From SAR324 cluster bacterium (lineage in GTDB: Bacteria; SAR324; XYD2-FULL-50-16), in NCBI GenBank assembly GCA_028282885.1, contig JANQGX010000075.1, forward strand, positions 124,001 to 188,000: a DNA stretch of 64,000 nt. The letters run 5' to 3'. Position numbers and translations under genes: made by a program. Below the pieces are notes generated by a model. The model was not told where the DNA came from. It saw only the letters and a list, made by a program, of their open reading frames with translations, and did no database searches. Below are positions 15,301-26,079 of this stretch, one piece after another (the first letter of the stretch is position 1; each line of letters starts with the position of its first letter).

Positions 15301-17223
15301 ATGAAACCTTTAAACCTAGTCGAAAAAATTCTGAAGGATCATTTGCTGGAAGCAGATGAGCTGCCAGCGGCGGGAGAACTCATTAAAATCAAGATTGATG
15401 AAGCATTTACCCAGGATGCTACTGGAACCATGTGTATGCTGCAGTTACAGGCAATGGGAATCAGCCGAGTCAAGCCACTGTCTGTGAACTTTGTAGATCA
15501 TAGTATGCTTCAGTCCGGTTTCAGAAACCCGGATGATCATGAGTTCCTGAAAAGTTCAGCCAAAAAACTTGGTATCATCTTTTCACCACCGGGAACTGGT
15601 ATCTGCCATTTCACCAACATGGAAAACTTTGTCAAGCCTGGAATGACTGGTGTTGGTGCTGACAGCCATACGGTTAATGCCGGCGGAGCCGGCGCGATCT
15701 TTATGGGGGCTGGTGGATATGACGTTGCACTTGCCATGGCTACGGGTGCTTACACCATGCCTATGCCGAGTGTTACCAAGGTGAATCTGACTGGCCAGTT
15801 GAACAAGAATGTAATGGCTATGGATGTTATCCTCAAGATGCTGGAAATTGTAGGGGTTAAAGGCGGAAAGGGAATCATCTTCGAATATGGCGGACCTGGC
15901 GCAAAAACCCTGTCATTGACAGAAAGAGCAACCATCACCAACATGGGTGCTGAAATGGGTGCAACCACGTCTATCTTCCCGAGTGACGAGAACACAAAAG
16001 CTTTCCTTGAGAGTCGTGGTCGTGGCGGTGACTATCAGGAACTGTCAGCGGATGAAGGTGCCGAGTATGCTAATACAATCGACGTTAACCTCTCCGATAT
16101 CGAACCTCTTGTTGCTATCTATCCTTCCCCGGGTAACGTGGAAAAGATGAAGGACCATGCAGGAACCAAAATCCATCAGGTCTGTGTGGGAAGTTGTACC
16201 AACAGCTCCTATGAAGGAATTGCTATGTTTGCCGAGGCACTGAAAGGCAAGCGTGTTGTAGTTGATACCCTGCTCTATCCCGGATCCCGCTCCGTATCCA
16301 TGCAGTTGGCTGATGCCGGTTACCTGAAGGACCTGTTTCAATCGGGCGTCAGGATTATGGAAAACGGTTGTGGTGCCTGTATTGGTCAGGGTGGATCACC
16401 TCCAAGCAAAAGTATCACACTGAGAACCTTCAACAGGAATTTCCCCAAACGCTCCGGAACCGATGACGCGCAGGCTCATTTGATCAGTCCGTTGGTTGCC
16501 GCTGCCAGTGCACTGACCGGCGAAATGACTGTTCCCGAAGAGAAAGAGATCAAGATTGTTGAAGTACCCCCGGTAATCGATACCGATTCCTTCATCATGC
16601 CGCTACCACAGGAAGAAGCTGAGAAGGAAGATATCGTTATGGGACCGAACATTATGCTGCTGCCGGACTTTGACCCTCTGCCGGACGAAGTTAAAGGTGA
16701 AGTTTTGCTGAAGCTGGAAGACAATATCAGTACTGATGATATTCAGCCTGCAGGAACCTATCTGCCTCTGCGCTCAAATGTGAAAGAATACGCCATGCAA
16801 GCCACTTTCAGGCTGGTAGACGGTACTTTTGCCGAGCGTTCAGTAGCTCACAGGGATGCCGGCGGATACGGTTTCATCATTGGTGGTGAAAACTATGGAC
16901 AGGGAAGCTCTCGCGAGCATGCCGCACTGTGCCCGAGATGGCTGGGAATCCGTGCGGTCATTGTGAAGACTTTTGCCAGAATCCACGTAGCAAACCTGGT
17001 GAACTTCGGTATCGTTCCCATGACCTTCAAGAACGCTGCTGACTATGACAAGATCAAACAGGGCGACACTGTCTCTTTTGACGCAACCAATCTTGATGGT
17101 GATCTGGCTCTGACCGTTAACGGCGAATCCATTCCGCTGGAACCGGCATTTGATAAGGACCACATCCCCACTCTGAAGTCAGGTGGTGCATTGGCCCGAT
17201 TCAAGGAAACCTACAAGGGTTAG
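15301..17223 (+). CDS. acn: aconitate hydratase (Aquifex-type)
   Basis: Isomerises citrate to isocitrate via cis-aconitate with a [4Fe-4S] cluster in the TCA cycle. 640 residues, shorter than AcnA/AcnB but right for the small Aquifex-type aconitase. Cluster cysteines are seen in CVGSCTNSSYEG and NGCGACIGQGG. TGVGADSHTVNAGGAGA and the swivelling C-terminal domain (YGQGSSREHAALCPRWLG, KTFARIHVANLVNFG) are canonical. The ATG at 15301 has AGAGGA upstream; the frame opens at a TTG five codons earlier. Transcription probably includes the paired stem-loops upstream. Confidence 0.95.
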   Translation: MKPLNLVEKILKDHLLEADELPAAGELIKIKIDEAFTQDATGTMCMLQLQAMGISRVKPLSVNFVDHSMLQSGFRNPDDHEFLKSSAKKLGIIFSPPGTGICHFTNMENFVKPGMTGVGADSHTVNAGGAGAIFMGAGGYDVALAMATGAYTMPMPSVTKVNLTGQLNKNVMAMDVILKMLEIVGVKGGKGIIFEYGGPGAKTLSLTERATITNMGAEMGATTSIFPSDENTKAFLESRGRGGDYQELSADEGAEYANTIDVNLSDIEPLVAIYPSPGNVEKMKDHAGTKIHQVCVGSCTNSSYEGIAMFAEALKGKRVVVDTLLYPGSRSVSMQLADAGYLKDLFQSGVRIMENGCGACIGQGGSPPSKSITLRTFNRNFPKRSGTDDAQAHLISPLVAAASALTGEMTVPEEKEIKIVEVPPVIDTDSFIMPLPQEEAEKEDIVMGPNIMLLPDFDPLPDEVKGEVLLKLEDNISTDDIQPAGTYLPLRSNVKEYAMQATFRLVDGTFAERSVAHRDAGGYGFIIGGENYGQGSSREHAALCPRWLGIRAVIVKTFARIHVANLVNFGIVPMTFKNAADYDKIKQGDTVSFDATNLDGDLALTVNGESIPLEPAFDKDHIPTLKSGGALARFKETYKG

Positions 17224-17338
17224 GATCACAAATGAAACTTCTTTTCATGCCTGACAATGAGAGGGGATGCGAAGAAGTTATTGATGAATGCCTGGAGCTT
17301 CGGCACTGTTTTCGGGGATTCAGGCGTTGATGTATATA

Positions 17339-17373
17339 CGGGAGGGTAGCCTTAGTGTTATCCTCCCGTTTTT
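17339..17373 (+). terminator. rho-independent terminator downstream of acn
   Basis: Arms CGGGAGG (17339-17345) and CCTCCCG (17362-17368), extended by G-U and A-T pairs, followed by TTTTTCTTTT. About 115 bases after the acn stop and before purL. Confidence 0.88.
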
Positions 17374-17489
17374 CTTTTACCACAAGAAGTAGCGGGACGT
17401 CTCTAAATAGGTCTTGTGCCACCCAGTTTAGGGATCTTTGTCTTACTATTTTCGGAATTTTGGATTTTTGTTTTATCCAGGTATCGCGA

Positions 17490-20477
17490 ATGACTTATCG
17501 TCTTGAGGTTTCCCTCAAGGAGGGATTGATCGATCCGGAGGGAAGGAAAGCGTTTCAGCAATTTGTTAACGGCGGATACACCCAAGTCACAGCCATCAGA
17601 ACCCTGCAGGCCTATATCATTAACACTGATCAGATCGAAACAGTTGAAGAGATGAGTCTTCTGGCCAGGGATCTTTTCGTTGATCCTGTATTGAATGGTT
17701 ATATAGTTAATGGATTTACGGGAGACCATCTTGATTTCGACTGGTATATAGAAATCGGATTCAAGGCCGGGGTCACGGACAACGCCGGAAAGGTGGCCAG
17801 AGAGAATCTGGAGCTTCGTATGCCAAGACGATTCAAGGGTAAGGAACGGGTTGCCTCTTCCATGGGGTACTTTGTAAACGGAGATTTTACCAGGGATGAG
17901 ATCGAAAAAGCTGTCGGCCAGCTATTGATGAATAACCTGATTCAACGAAAAATCATCATTGCAAAGGAGGAGTGGGATTCAAAAAAGGAGGTTCTGCATT
18001 CCATACCGGATCCAAAGGGTGATGATAAAATCAGGATTGAGAGCCTGGATTGCTCCGAAGTGGAAAAAATCCTGGCCTTAAGCGATCAACGGATCCTGGC
18101 TTTGTCTGCTTCCGAAGCGGCTGTCATCAGGGACTGGTTTCAAAAGGAAGACGTAACAGCCCAAAGAAAAAGATGCGGTCTCTCTGAGCAACCAACGGAT
18201 GTGGAATTGGAAACCATTGCCCAGACCTGGTCGGAGCATTGCAAACATAAAATTTTTAATTCCACCATCGAATATCGCGATGAAAATGGTAATACGGAGA
18301 CCATTAACTCTCTTTATAAGTCCTGTATTCAAAAATCCACTCGGGAAATCAGGGAGCGCCTGGGCGATGATGACTGGTGCCTGTCCGTGTTCAAGGATAA
18401 TGCCGGCATCATTCGATTTAATGATGAGTATAGTGTTGCATTCAAGGTTGAAACGCATAATTCGCCATCGGCGTTGGATCCATATGGTGGTGCATTGACA
18501 GGGATTGTCGGGGTTAATAGGGATGCGTTTGGAGTAGGCATGGGGGCCAGACTGATCGCCAATACCGATGTTTTCTGTTTTGGACCCCAGGATTATAAAA
18601 AACAACTGCCCTCCCGTTTACTCCATCCGACACGCATTTATGAGGGCGTCCGACTTGGTGTTGAGCATGGGGGGAACCAGAGTGGTATACCAACCATAAA
18701 TGGCGCTATCGTATTTGATGAATGCTATGTGGGAAAACCATTGGTTTTTTGTGGCACTGCCAGTGTAATGCCGGCATTGCATGATGGCAAACCATCCGAA
18801 GACAAGGCTGCCAAGCCAGGAGATGTCATTATCATGTTGGGCGGTCGTATCGGGAAAGATGGGATACATGGCGCAACATTCTCCTCGGTCGCCTTGGATG
18901 AAAACTCGCCTGTAAGTGCCGTGCAAATCGGCGATGCTATCATGCAGAAAAGAATGTTTGATTTTCTCTGGGAGGCCAAAAAAGAAAATCTCTATACCTG
19001 CATAACGGACAACGGGGCCGGCGGGTTATCATCCTCTGTCGGAGAGATGGCGGAGTTCAGCAATGGCAGTCGGTTGCATCTGGACAAGGCGCCTTTGAAG
19101 TATGAAGGATTACAGCCTTGGGAAATCCTGATTTCGGAAGCGCAGGAGAGGATGACGGTTTCGGTGCCACCGGAAAAGGTTGATCGGTTCCTTGAGCTAT
19201 CCGAAAAGATGCAGGTGGAATCCACGGTATTGGGTGAATTTACCGATTCCGGCTATTTCGAATGCTTCTACCAGGGTGAGCCTGTGGCACAACTGGAAAT
19301 GAATTTTATGCACAATGGTTTACCTCCCATGTATCTTGAAGCTGAGTGGTCCCCCCCTGCGCGGGAAGAGGGATTGCCTGACCTTCCACAAAAAATGGGA
19401 GAAATGCTGCACAGGATTCTGGCAAGGCCGAATGTCTGCTCCAAGGAGTCGGTTATCAGACAGTACGATCATGAAGTCCAGGGTGGCAGTGTCGTTAAAC
19501 CGTTAGTTGGAATTGAAAATGACGGACCTTCGGATGCGGGTGTCATTCGACCTGTGCTTCATCTGATGGAAGGTATTGCCGTTGCCAACGGCATCTGCCC
19601 GAAATATTCGCAGATCGACACTTATCATATGGCTGCTTGTGCTATTGATGAAGCTATTCGGAATGTCATCGCCGTGGGAGGAAGTCTCAATCAGATTGCC
19701 GGATTGGATAATTTTTGCTGGCCCGATCCTGTTGAATCGGAGCATACTCCCGATGGAAAATATAAACTTGCCCAGTTGGTCAGGGCTTGCAAAGCGATTT
19801 ACGATTATTGTACAGGATTTGGAGTTCCCTGTATTTCCGGTAAGGACAGCATGAAAAATGATGCCAACCTGGACGGACAAAAAATCTCCATTCTTCCTAC
19901 TCTTCTGTTTTCAACCATCGGCAAAATTGAAGATGTTCGACACTGTGTCACGTCTGACATCAAGAGCCCCGGTGACTTGGTATACCTGATTGGAGCCACG
20001 AAAGATGAATGCGGAGCTTCCGAGTATTACCAGGAACTAGGCTTTGCCGGGGGTGAGGTTCCCAAGGTGGAATTGGGCAAAGCAAAACCTCGCTATGAAA
20101 AAATCACTCAAGCGACCGAAGAAGGCCTGATTCGCAGTAATCATGACTGTTCTGATGGAGGATTGGCAGTTGCGTTAGCAGAGACGTCCATTGCGGGGCG
20201 CCTGGGAATGAATATCGCCCTCGATTCGGTGAATACCAACATTGGATTGAGGTCGGATCTTCTGCTCTTTAGCGAAAGTCAAAGCCGTTTTGTGCTTACC
20301 ATCGATCCCGGGAATAGAGAGAAATTCGAAAAAATCATGGCAGGCGATGATTATTACTACCTCGGTGAAGTAACTGCAAATCCCGAGGTTAGAATATCCC
20401 TTGATGATTCGATCCTGTTAGAGGAAAAGGTTGATACTCTGTGCAAGTCCTGGCTGAATACGCTGGCTCTGAAGTGA
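17490..20477 (+). CDS. purL: phosphoribosylformylglycinamidine synthase, PurS-PurL fusion without glutaminase
   Basis: Converts FGAR to FGAM with ATP and ammonia in purine synthesis. 995 residues. The first ~200 residues look like tandem PurS-type subdomains (YRLEVSLKEGLIDPEGRKAFQQ...). These are followed by the PurL linker and synthase domains with the catalytic-His segment IAQTWSEHCKHKIF, VETHNSPSALDPYGGALTG, NQSGIPTINGAIVFDE, CITDNGAGGLSS and ISGKDSMKND. No class I glutaminase follows, so a separate PurQ must supply ammonia. The ATG at 17490 begins the PurS-like homology; the frame is open back to 17355. Confidence 0.93.
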   Translation: MTYRLEVSLKEGLIDPEGRKAFQQFVNGGYTQVTAIRTLQAYIINTDQIETVEEMSLLARDLFVDPVLNGYIVNGFTGDHLDFDWYIEIGFKAGVTDNAGKVARENLELRMPRRFKGKERVASSMGYFVNGDFTRDEIEKAVGQLLMNNLIQRKIIIAKEEWDSKKEVLHSIPDPKGDDKIRIESLDCSEVEKILALSDQRILALSASEAAVIRDWFQKEDVTAQRKRCGLSEQPTDVELETIAQTWSEHCKHKIFNSTIEYRDENGNTETINSLYKSCIQKSTREIRERLGDDDWCLSVFKDNAGIIRFNDEYSVAFKVETHNSPSALDPYGGALTGIVGVNRDAFGVGMGARLIANTDVFCFGPQDYKKQLPSRLLHPTRIYEGVRLGVEHGGNQSGIPTINGAIVFDECYVGKPLVFCGTASVMPALHDGKPSEDKAAKPGDVIIMLGGRIGKDGIHGATFSSVALDENSPVSAVQIGDAIMQKRMFDFLWEAKKENLYTCITDNGAGGLSSSVGEMAEFSNGSRLHLDKAPLKYEGLQPWEILISEAQERMTVSVPPEKVDRFLELSEKMQVESTVLGEFTDSGYFECFYQGEPVAQLEMNFMHNGLPPMYLEAEWSPPAREEGLPDLPQKMGEMLHRILARPNVCSKESVIRQYDHEVQGGSVVKPLVGIENDGPSDAGVIRPVLHLMEGIAVANGICPKYSQIDTYHMAACAIDEAIRNVIAVGGSLNQIAGLDNFCWPDPVESEHTPDGKYKLAQLVRACKAIYDYCTGFGVPCISGKDSMKNDANLDGQKISILPTLLFSTIGKIEDVRHCVTSDIKSPGDLVYLIGATKDECGASEYYQELGFAGGEVPKVELGKAKPRYEKITQATEEGLIRSNHDCSDGGLAVALAETSIAGRLGMNIALDSVNTNIGLRSDLLLFSESQSRFVLTIDPGNREKFEKIMAGDDYYYLGEVTANPEVRISLDDSILLEEKVDTLCKSWLNTLALK

Positions 20478-21099
20478 TAACGTGTTTCGGGGTTACCTTT
20501 GATGATTCATCATGGCTCGCTGGCAGATTTGTATCTCCGGAAAAGTAAGATTCGATCTCGGATGAGATGCGAGACTCATAGTACTGAAGGAAGCCATTTC
20601 TGGTTTCAAAGGTTCCGGAAATAGAAACCCACCAGTGACCAAAATGGTTTAATACCCGAAATATATACAAAAAATGAGTATCAAGTCCGTTTAAATTGTT
20701 GGTTCGATGAACCCGGCTCAGTATTACCGAACCAATACACATGGTAGAACGGTATTGAGAATTATTAGCAACCATTCGGGTCCCCCCTGAATATAAAAGA
20801 GAAAACGATTATCGCCTATTATAAAGCCAAACAGACTCTGGTTGGGGTCTCCAACCTTCTCATTTCATAACGACCCTCTATCATGAAATAACGCAACAAA
20901 AGAAAAGCTTCGGACGCTGAACCTGTTTTTCTTTCTCTTCCTCGCCTTACTTTTATTGATTCGAGTGGTTGACTGCTTTATTCATTCCCTGATTTAATTG
21001 AACTTGTCACTGTAACCAACTGGGTTGTTTCCTCGGATACCTGCCAGCGACTAAATTCCGGTCGATTTCGACAGAATCACTAAAAACAGATAATGAGCC
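20478..21099. other. intergenic region between purL and valS
   Basis: 622 bases without a convincing gene. One short hairpin (GGTTGG / CCAACC, 20840-20856) is present. I looked for a T-box (conserved GGTGG and specifier features) before valS and did not see one. Confidence 0.45.
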
Positions 21100-23730
21100 A
21101 TGAACAACTATAACCCCCAGGAAATTGAAAAGAAGTGGTATGACTTTTGGGAATCCAACCGTTTTTTCTCTCCCGATCTTAGTGAGGCTGATGAGACTTA
21201 TACCATCGTCATCCCTCCGCCGAATGTTACCGGCTTTCTGCATATCGGACACGCCCTTGTGAATACCTTACAGGATGTATTAATCCGTTGGAAAAGAATG
21301 TCGGGTTTTAAAACTCTCTGGCTTCCCGGAACCGACCATGCCGGTATTGCCACCCAGATGGTTGTGGAAAGGGAGCTGAGAAAAAAGGGAATTGAGCGGG
21401 AGGAGCTGGGCCAGGAGAAATTTGTCGAAGAGATCTGGAAGTGGAAGGAGCAATCCGGAAACATGATCTTTAAGCAGTTAAGACGACTGGGAGCATCCTG
21501 CGATTGGGAAAGGGAACGCTTTACCCTGGATGAAGGACTCTCCAAAGCGGTCAGAAAAAGTTTTGTGGATTTATATAATGAGGGGCTGATTTACCGCGAC
21601 GATTATATCGTGAACTGGTGTCCAAACGACAAGACTGCTCTATCTGATCTGGAGGTAGATCATACAGATAAGGATGGAACCCTGACATACATTGGCTATC
21701 CCCTGGAGGATGGAAGTGCTGAACTCGTCGTAGCTACCACAAGACCCGAGACGATGCTGGGGGATACTGCTGTGGCAGTTAACCCGAATGATGAGCGATA
21801 TCGTGAACTCATCGGCAAAACCATTCGTTTACCTCTGGTCGGGCGCATGATCCCGGTTATTGCGGATGAGTTTGTTGATCCCGAGTTTGGGACCGGCGCT
21901 GTTAAGGTGACTCCTGCGCATGATCCCAACGATTTTCAAATGGGCATAAGACACGATCTTCCATTTGTTAATATTTTTACCAAAGATGCACGAATCAATG
22001 ATGTATTCAAACCTCTGGAAGGCCAGGATCGTTTCGAAGCGCGTAAAAACATTGTTGAGTTATTAAAGCAGGAAGGTGTATTTCGAAAGGTGGAAAAACA
22101 TCCACATTCCATTGGGCAATGCCAGAGATGCAAAACTGTCGTTGAACCCAGGGTTTCAACCCAGTGGTTTTGCAAAATGAAAGACATGGCTGAAGCATCT
22201 TTGAAAGCTATGAATGAAGGCAAAATCCGCTTTATTCCCGAAAACCAGGGACGGATATTTGAAGAGTGGATGAGCAATATTCAGGATTGGTGCCTGTCCC
22301 GTCAACTCTGGTGGGGGCACAGGATTCCGGCCTGGTATTGTGATGATTGCGACGAAATTATGGTTACCGAGGAACAGGAGGTGACAACCTGCAGCAAATG
22401 TGGTTCGAACAAAGTCCGACAGGAAACCGATGTTCTCGACACCTGGTACAGCTCCGGCCTTTTCCCCTTCTCAACCATGGGTTGGCCAGATGATACCAGA
22501 GATTTGGAAATATTTTACCCCAATTCCACACTGATCACCGCGTATGATATTCTATTCTTCTGGGTGGCACGTATGGTCATGCTGGGAATCAAAATGACCG
22601 ATGAGATTCCATTCCCGGAGGTCTTTCTCCATGGCCTGGTTCGGGATGAAAATGGCGAGAAAATGTCGAAGACCAAGGGAAATGTTATCGATCCTATCGA
22701 TGTTGTTGAAAAATACGGTGCCGATGCCCTGAGATTTACACTTACAAGTCTCACAGTGATGGGGCGGGATATCAAACTGCCAGAAAAAATCATTGAAGGC
22801 AATCGAAATTTTATCAACAAAATCTGGAATGCCACTCGGTTTACCTTATCACATATTGAACGATTGGGCACTGCCAAGAACCTGACGGATGCAGCACCTG
22901 GAATATTTGACAGGTGGATTATCAAAAGATTTAACAAGGCTGCTACCGACGTGAACAGATACCTTAAGGAGTATCGATTCAATGAAGCTGCCAAAGCGGC
23001 TTACGCCTTTGTCTGGCATGAGTTCTGCGATTGGTATCTGGAAGTTGTCAAACCCATGCTGTTCGGTAAATTGGGCGATGAAGCCTGCCAGGCTTCACTA
23101 TCAGTGCTTTATCACACCCTTGAGGCAAGCTTGCGTCTGTTGCATCCGATCATGCCGTTTGTAACAGAAGAGCTTTGGCAGGCATTGCCAACAAGCGATG
23201 GAACGATCATGCTGGCTGAATTTCCCAACGAGCTGATCGGGATTGGCGCAGAGGATCAAAGGGCAGAAACCCTGATCGATATGGTCGGTGTTGTTCGTAA
23301 TATCCGGGGAGAAAACAACATCAAGCCCAATGTCAAGATTGATTTGCTGGCGGTAACCCGGAATAAACAGCTTACCGAAGATTTAACCAGTTTCCGGGAG
23401 ATTGTCGCTTCATTGGCCGGAGTGAAATCTGTCGAGGTACTGGAAAGTATCAACAAGTCGGAAGGATTGGCAGGTGGAGTTGGCAAGGAATTTGAAGTTT
23501 TTGTTGATCTCAGGGAAACCATCGATGTTGCTCAGGAGACCAATCGTCTGGAAAAAGAAAAAACCAAACTTGAGGCAAAGCAGGCACAGATTCGGAAAAA
23601 ACTGGCAAACGATTCTTTTATTGCAAAAGCTCCTGAAGCCGTCGTTCAAAAAAACAAGGATGAACTGGATGAACTGACGGCGAAAATTGAGAAGATCGAT
23701 GAGAATCTAAAAACCATGCAATCAATGTAA
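21100..23730 (+). CDS. valS: valyl-tRNA synthetase
   Basis: Class Ia synthetase charging tRNA-Val, with editing of threonine. 876 residues. HIGH motif in PPPNVTGFLHIGHAL, the WLPGTDHAGIATQ segment, an editing domain with TTRPETMLGDTAVAV, zinc-finger-like Cys groups (CDDCDEIM and CSKCGS), KMSKS in GEKMSKTKGNVIDP, and a C-terminal coiled coil rich in Lys/Glu/Ala (ETNRLEKEKTKLEAKQ). The ATG at 21100 is preceded by a modest TGAG site. The aminotransferase gene follows after 2 bases, so the pair is cotranscribed. Confidence 0.98.
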   Translation: MNNYNPQEIEKKWYDFWESNRFFSPDLSEADETYTIVIPPPNVTGFLHIGHALVNTLQDVLIRWKRMSGFKTLWLPGTDHAGIATQMVVERELRKKGIEREELGQEKFVEEIWKWKEQSGNMIFKQLRRLGASCDWERERFTLDEGLSKAVRKSFVDLYNEGLIYRDDYIVNWCPNDKTALSDLEVDHTDKDGTLTYIGYPLEDGSAELVVATTRPETMLGDTAVAVNPNDERYRELIGKTIRLPLVGRMIPVIADEFVDPEFGTGAVKVTPAHDPNDFQMGIRHDLPFVNIFTKDARINDVFKPLEGQDRFEARKNIVELLKQEGVFRKVEKHPHSIGQCQRCKTVVEPRVSTQWFCKMKDMAEASLKAMNEGKIRFIPENQGRIFEEWMSNIQDWCLSRQLWWGHRIPAWYCDDCDEIMVTEEQEVTTCSKCGSNKVRQETDVLDTWYSSGLFPFSTMGWPDDTRDLEIFYPNSTLITAYDILFFWVARMVMLGIKMTDEIPFPEVFLHGLVRDENGEKMSKTKGNVIDPIDVVEKYGADALRFTLTSLTVMGRDIKLPEKIIEGNRNFINKIWNATRFTLSHIERLGTAKNLTDAAPGIFDRWIIKRFNKAATDVNRYLKEYRFNEAAKAAYAFVWHEFCDWYLEVVKPMLFGKLGDEACQASLSVLYHTLEASLRLLHPIMPFVTEELWQALPTSDGTIMLAEFPNELIGIGAEDQRAETLIDMVGVVRNIRGENNIKPNVKIDLLAVTRNKQLTEDLTSFREIVASLAGVKSVEVLESINKSEGLAGGVGKEFEVFVDLRETIDVAQETNRLEKEKTKLEAKQAQIRKKLANDSFIAKAPEAVVQKNKDELDELTAKIEKIDENLKTMQSM

Positions 23731-23732
23731 GA

Positions 23733-24878
23733 ATGAAAAACGATGCAACCGCCCATTTGGGCCACATCAGCTCTTTCCTGGCGATGGATGTGTTTGCCAG
23801 GGCTGAAGAACTTGAAAAACAGGGAAGGGAGATCATTCATCTTGAGTTCGGTGAGCCGGATTTCCCGACTCCGGAGATTATTTCCAAGGTCGGGATTGAC
23901 TCGATCAAAAAGGCAAGAACACGATACACCCACACCCAGGGAATAGAGGACTTCCGCAATGCGGTTGTGGAAAAATATAAGAACCAATATTCAGTCGATA
24001 TCAAACCATCGCAGATAATGACCTCGTCCGGCAGCTCTATACTACTGTATCTGGCTATTCGCATGCTGGTGCCTCCCGGTGATGAGATCATTATGTCCGA
24101 CCTCTGTTACGCCTGTTATGACAATCTTGCAATGATCGGAGGGGCCAAACCTGTCAGAGTGAGCCTGAGACTGGAAAATGGATTTCAGTTGGACATGGAT
24201 GAAGTACGGAAGGCACTGACACCTAAAACACGGGCTATCCTGATTAATTCTCCCATGAATCCAACGGGTACCGTTCTTGACAGGCAATGTATGCGGGAAC
24301 TGGCCGAGCTGGGGATTCCCGTGATTTCGGACGAGATTTACGCGGATCTGACCTATGAAGGTGAAGTCTCTTCCATGCTGCAATTCACCGATAATTGTGT
24401 TGTATTGAACGGCCTTTCCAAATACTACGCCATGACAGGCTGGAGACTGGGATACATGATTATGAATCCCGAATGGATTGGGGTTGCATCAAAAATGCAT
24501 CAGAATATGATGATTTCGGCGGCGCATTTTGTTCAGGACGCTGGGACTACGGCTCTGAAGGAAAGCGAACCGGAATGTCGTAAAATGGCTGAAGAGTTCG
24601 ATAAACGTCGCCGTTTTCTGCTGAAGAGACTGAAAGAGATTGGTCTTGATCCCGGTTATAATCCTGTGGGCGCCTTTTATGTCTTCCTGAGGTATCCTGA
24701 CCAGGGTCGGAAATCACTGGACGTCTCGATGGATATCCTGGACAGGATCGGTGTGGCGATGACACCGGGAATAGATTTTGGTCCGGCAGGTGAAGGATTT
24801 ATCCGAATCAGCTACGCAAACTCGTTGGAGAATATCGACGAAGCGGTGTCCCGTCTGCAGAAATATTTTTTCTCTTGA
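23733..24878 (+). CDS. class I/II PLP-dependent aminotransferase
   Basis: 381 residues of the aspartate-aminotransferase fold. The PLP lysine lies in LNGLSKYYAMTGWRLGY. NSPMNPTGTV, VISDEIYADLTYEG, and the C-terminal substrate arginine region GFIRISYANS are standard. N-terminal LEFGEPDFPTPEII and YTHTQGIEDFRNAV match Asp/Tyr/branched-chain-type enzymes of subgroup I-gamma. The exact amino donor cannot be told from sequence alone. It starts 2 bases after the valS stop, so it is probably translated by coupling. Confidence 0.92.
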   Translation: MKNDATAHLGHISSFLAMDVFARAEELEKQGREIIHLEFGEPDFPTPEIISKVGIDSIKKARTRYTHTQGIEDFRNAVVEKYKNQYSVDIKPSQIMTSSGSSILLYLAIRMLVPPGDEIIMSDLCYACYDNLAMIGGAKPVRVSLRLENGFQLDMDEVRKALTPKTRAILINSPMNPTGTVLDRQCMRELAELGIPVISDEIYADLTYEGEVSSMLQFTDNCVVLNGLSKYYAMTGWRLGYMIMNPEWIGVASKMHQNMMISAAHFVQDAGTTALKESEPECRKMAEEFDKRRRFLLKRLKEIGLDPGYNPVGAFYVFLRYPDQGRKSLDVSMDILDRIGVAMTPGIDFGPAGEGFIRISYANSLENIDEAVSRLQKYFFS

Positions 24879-24910
24879 ACCGATTGCTGCGAATTAGTCG
24901 GGATGGAGTT

Positions 24911-26032
24911 TTAAAAGCCAATGGAGAGATAGTAGACTTTTCTGCTGCTGGGCTTTTGTCCCGCATACTCACCGGTTTCCTCGGTGTACTTGGTATAGCC
25001 AAGTACAAGCGCGTGAGCCAAAGCCACCTCAACACCGTAGGATACGTATCCTGAATTGTAACCGCCTCGTATCGAAAATACACTGCTGGTTTTGTCGATT
25101 GGAATGATTCCGATTTCGGTTCCGTAGTGTAATCGCCTCATTATGCTCTTATTACCGGTTTCCTGATCTTCGTTTCCCAGGTTCCGGGTTACATCGCGCA
25201 TGTCCATTGCCAGGATCCAGCGGAACAGATCACCATCCTGACGCATTGAAATTCCCAGATCCACCTGGGATGGGATTCCGGTTGCATCCCCCAGGTCAAC
25301 TTCACTTCGCAATACTCCACCAAGAGCAATGTGCGCGGCGGTTGCCGTTCTGTACACGAAACCGACATCATAACCGGTTCCAAATCCTTTCAGGCCGTCG
25401 TCCAATAAGGTTGGAAAATCCTGCTGGTTAGTGGCATCAATGAAATCGTAAGTGAATGACAGTTCCTGCCGATCTACAGTTCTGTATGCCAGGCCGACAA
25501 CAAGCTGGCCCATTCCCAACGGATAGGAAAGTCCGACCTGTCGGATGTGATCAAGGCGTTCAAAGGCAACAATCTCAGGAGCACTGGCGTTTCTGACCTC
25601 CAGATCGACGATTAGTTCATAGGTATAGTTACCGCCGATGGTGAAACCTTTTTTGTTCAGGTTGGCAAAACCGTTAATACCGAGATTCAATCGTGCGTAG
25701 GGGTTTTTCCCGATATTGTCTTCCATGAAATCGAATTGCTCGTCCTGAGATTCTAGATCAAGCCCTTGTTGCAAGGTGTTGTAAAGCGCTTCCGCATCGT
25801 CGGAATAATCTACCTGAACCATTGGAAAATCAACCCACCAGGTGAAAACATTGGCCATGGCGGCGGGATTATAAAACAGAGCGGAGCTATTGCTTGCAGT
25901 GGTGATACCCGTATTTCCCATTGCCAGGGAACGATAATCCTGCCCTATCCTGTAGTAGTCTTTTGAAAGCGCGTTAAATGCGCCCAGGAGAAAAGGAACC
26001 AGAAAGACTATGATGATTACTTTGGATCGCAT
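24911..26032 (-). CDS. outer-membrane beta-barrel-type protein, paralogue of the gene at 39.5 kb
   Basis: 373 residues: signal peptide (MRSKVIIIVFLVPFLLGAFNALS), then YRSLAMGNTGITTASNSSALFYNPAAMANV and WWVDFPMVQVDYSDD, alternating hydrophobic strands, and a terminal YLSIGF ending in Phe as in many outer-membrane barrels. The AMGNTG...SSALFYNPA motif is shared with TraF/PorV/UPF0164-like outer-membrane proteins. The window's second copy at 39476-40552 shares this N-terminal motif, GTGYDVG(F/L)(V/L)YR and the ending. Lies 47 bases downstream of a lipoprotein gene on the same strand, likely one operon. The start at 26032 is chosen over a TTG eight codons upstream because it begins the signal peptide. 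Confidence 0.75.
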   Translation of the reverse strand: MRSKVIIIVFLVPFLLGAFNALSKDYYRIGQDYRSLAMGNTGITTASNSSALFYNPAAMANVFTWWVDFPMVQVDYSDDAEALYNTLQQGLDLESQDEQFDFMEDNIGKNPYARLNLGINGFANLNKKGFTIGGNYTYELIVDLEVRNASAPEIVAFERLDHIRQVGLSYPLGMGQLVVGLAYRTVDRQELSFTYDFIDATNQQDFPTLLDDGLKGFGTGYDVGFVYRTATAAHIALGGVLRSEVDLGDATGIPSQVDLGISMRQDGDLFRWILAMDMRDVTRNLGNEDQETGNKSIMRRLHYGTEIGIIPIDKTSSVFSIRGGYNSGYVSYGVEVALAHALVLGYTKYTEETGEYAGQKPSSRKVYYLSIGF

Positions 26033-26079
26033 TTTATTCAGTTGGAAGTTGAACAATAGTCATTGAAAACGGGATGATA

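Noticed and set aside
20478..21099. T-box leader before valS (and similarly before trpS)
   Set aside because: No conserved T-box sequence or terminator/antiterminator pair; the small GGTTGG/CCAACC hairpin alone is not evidence.
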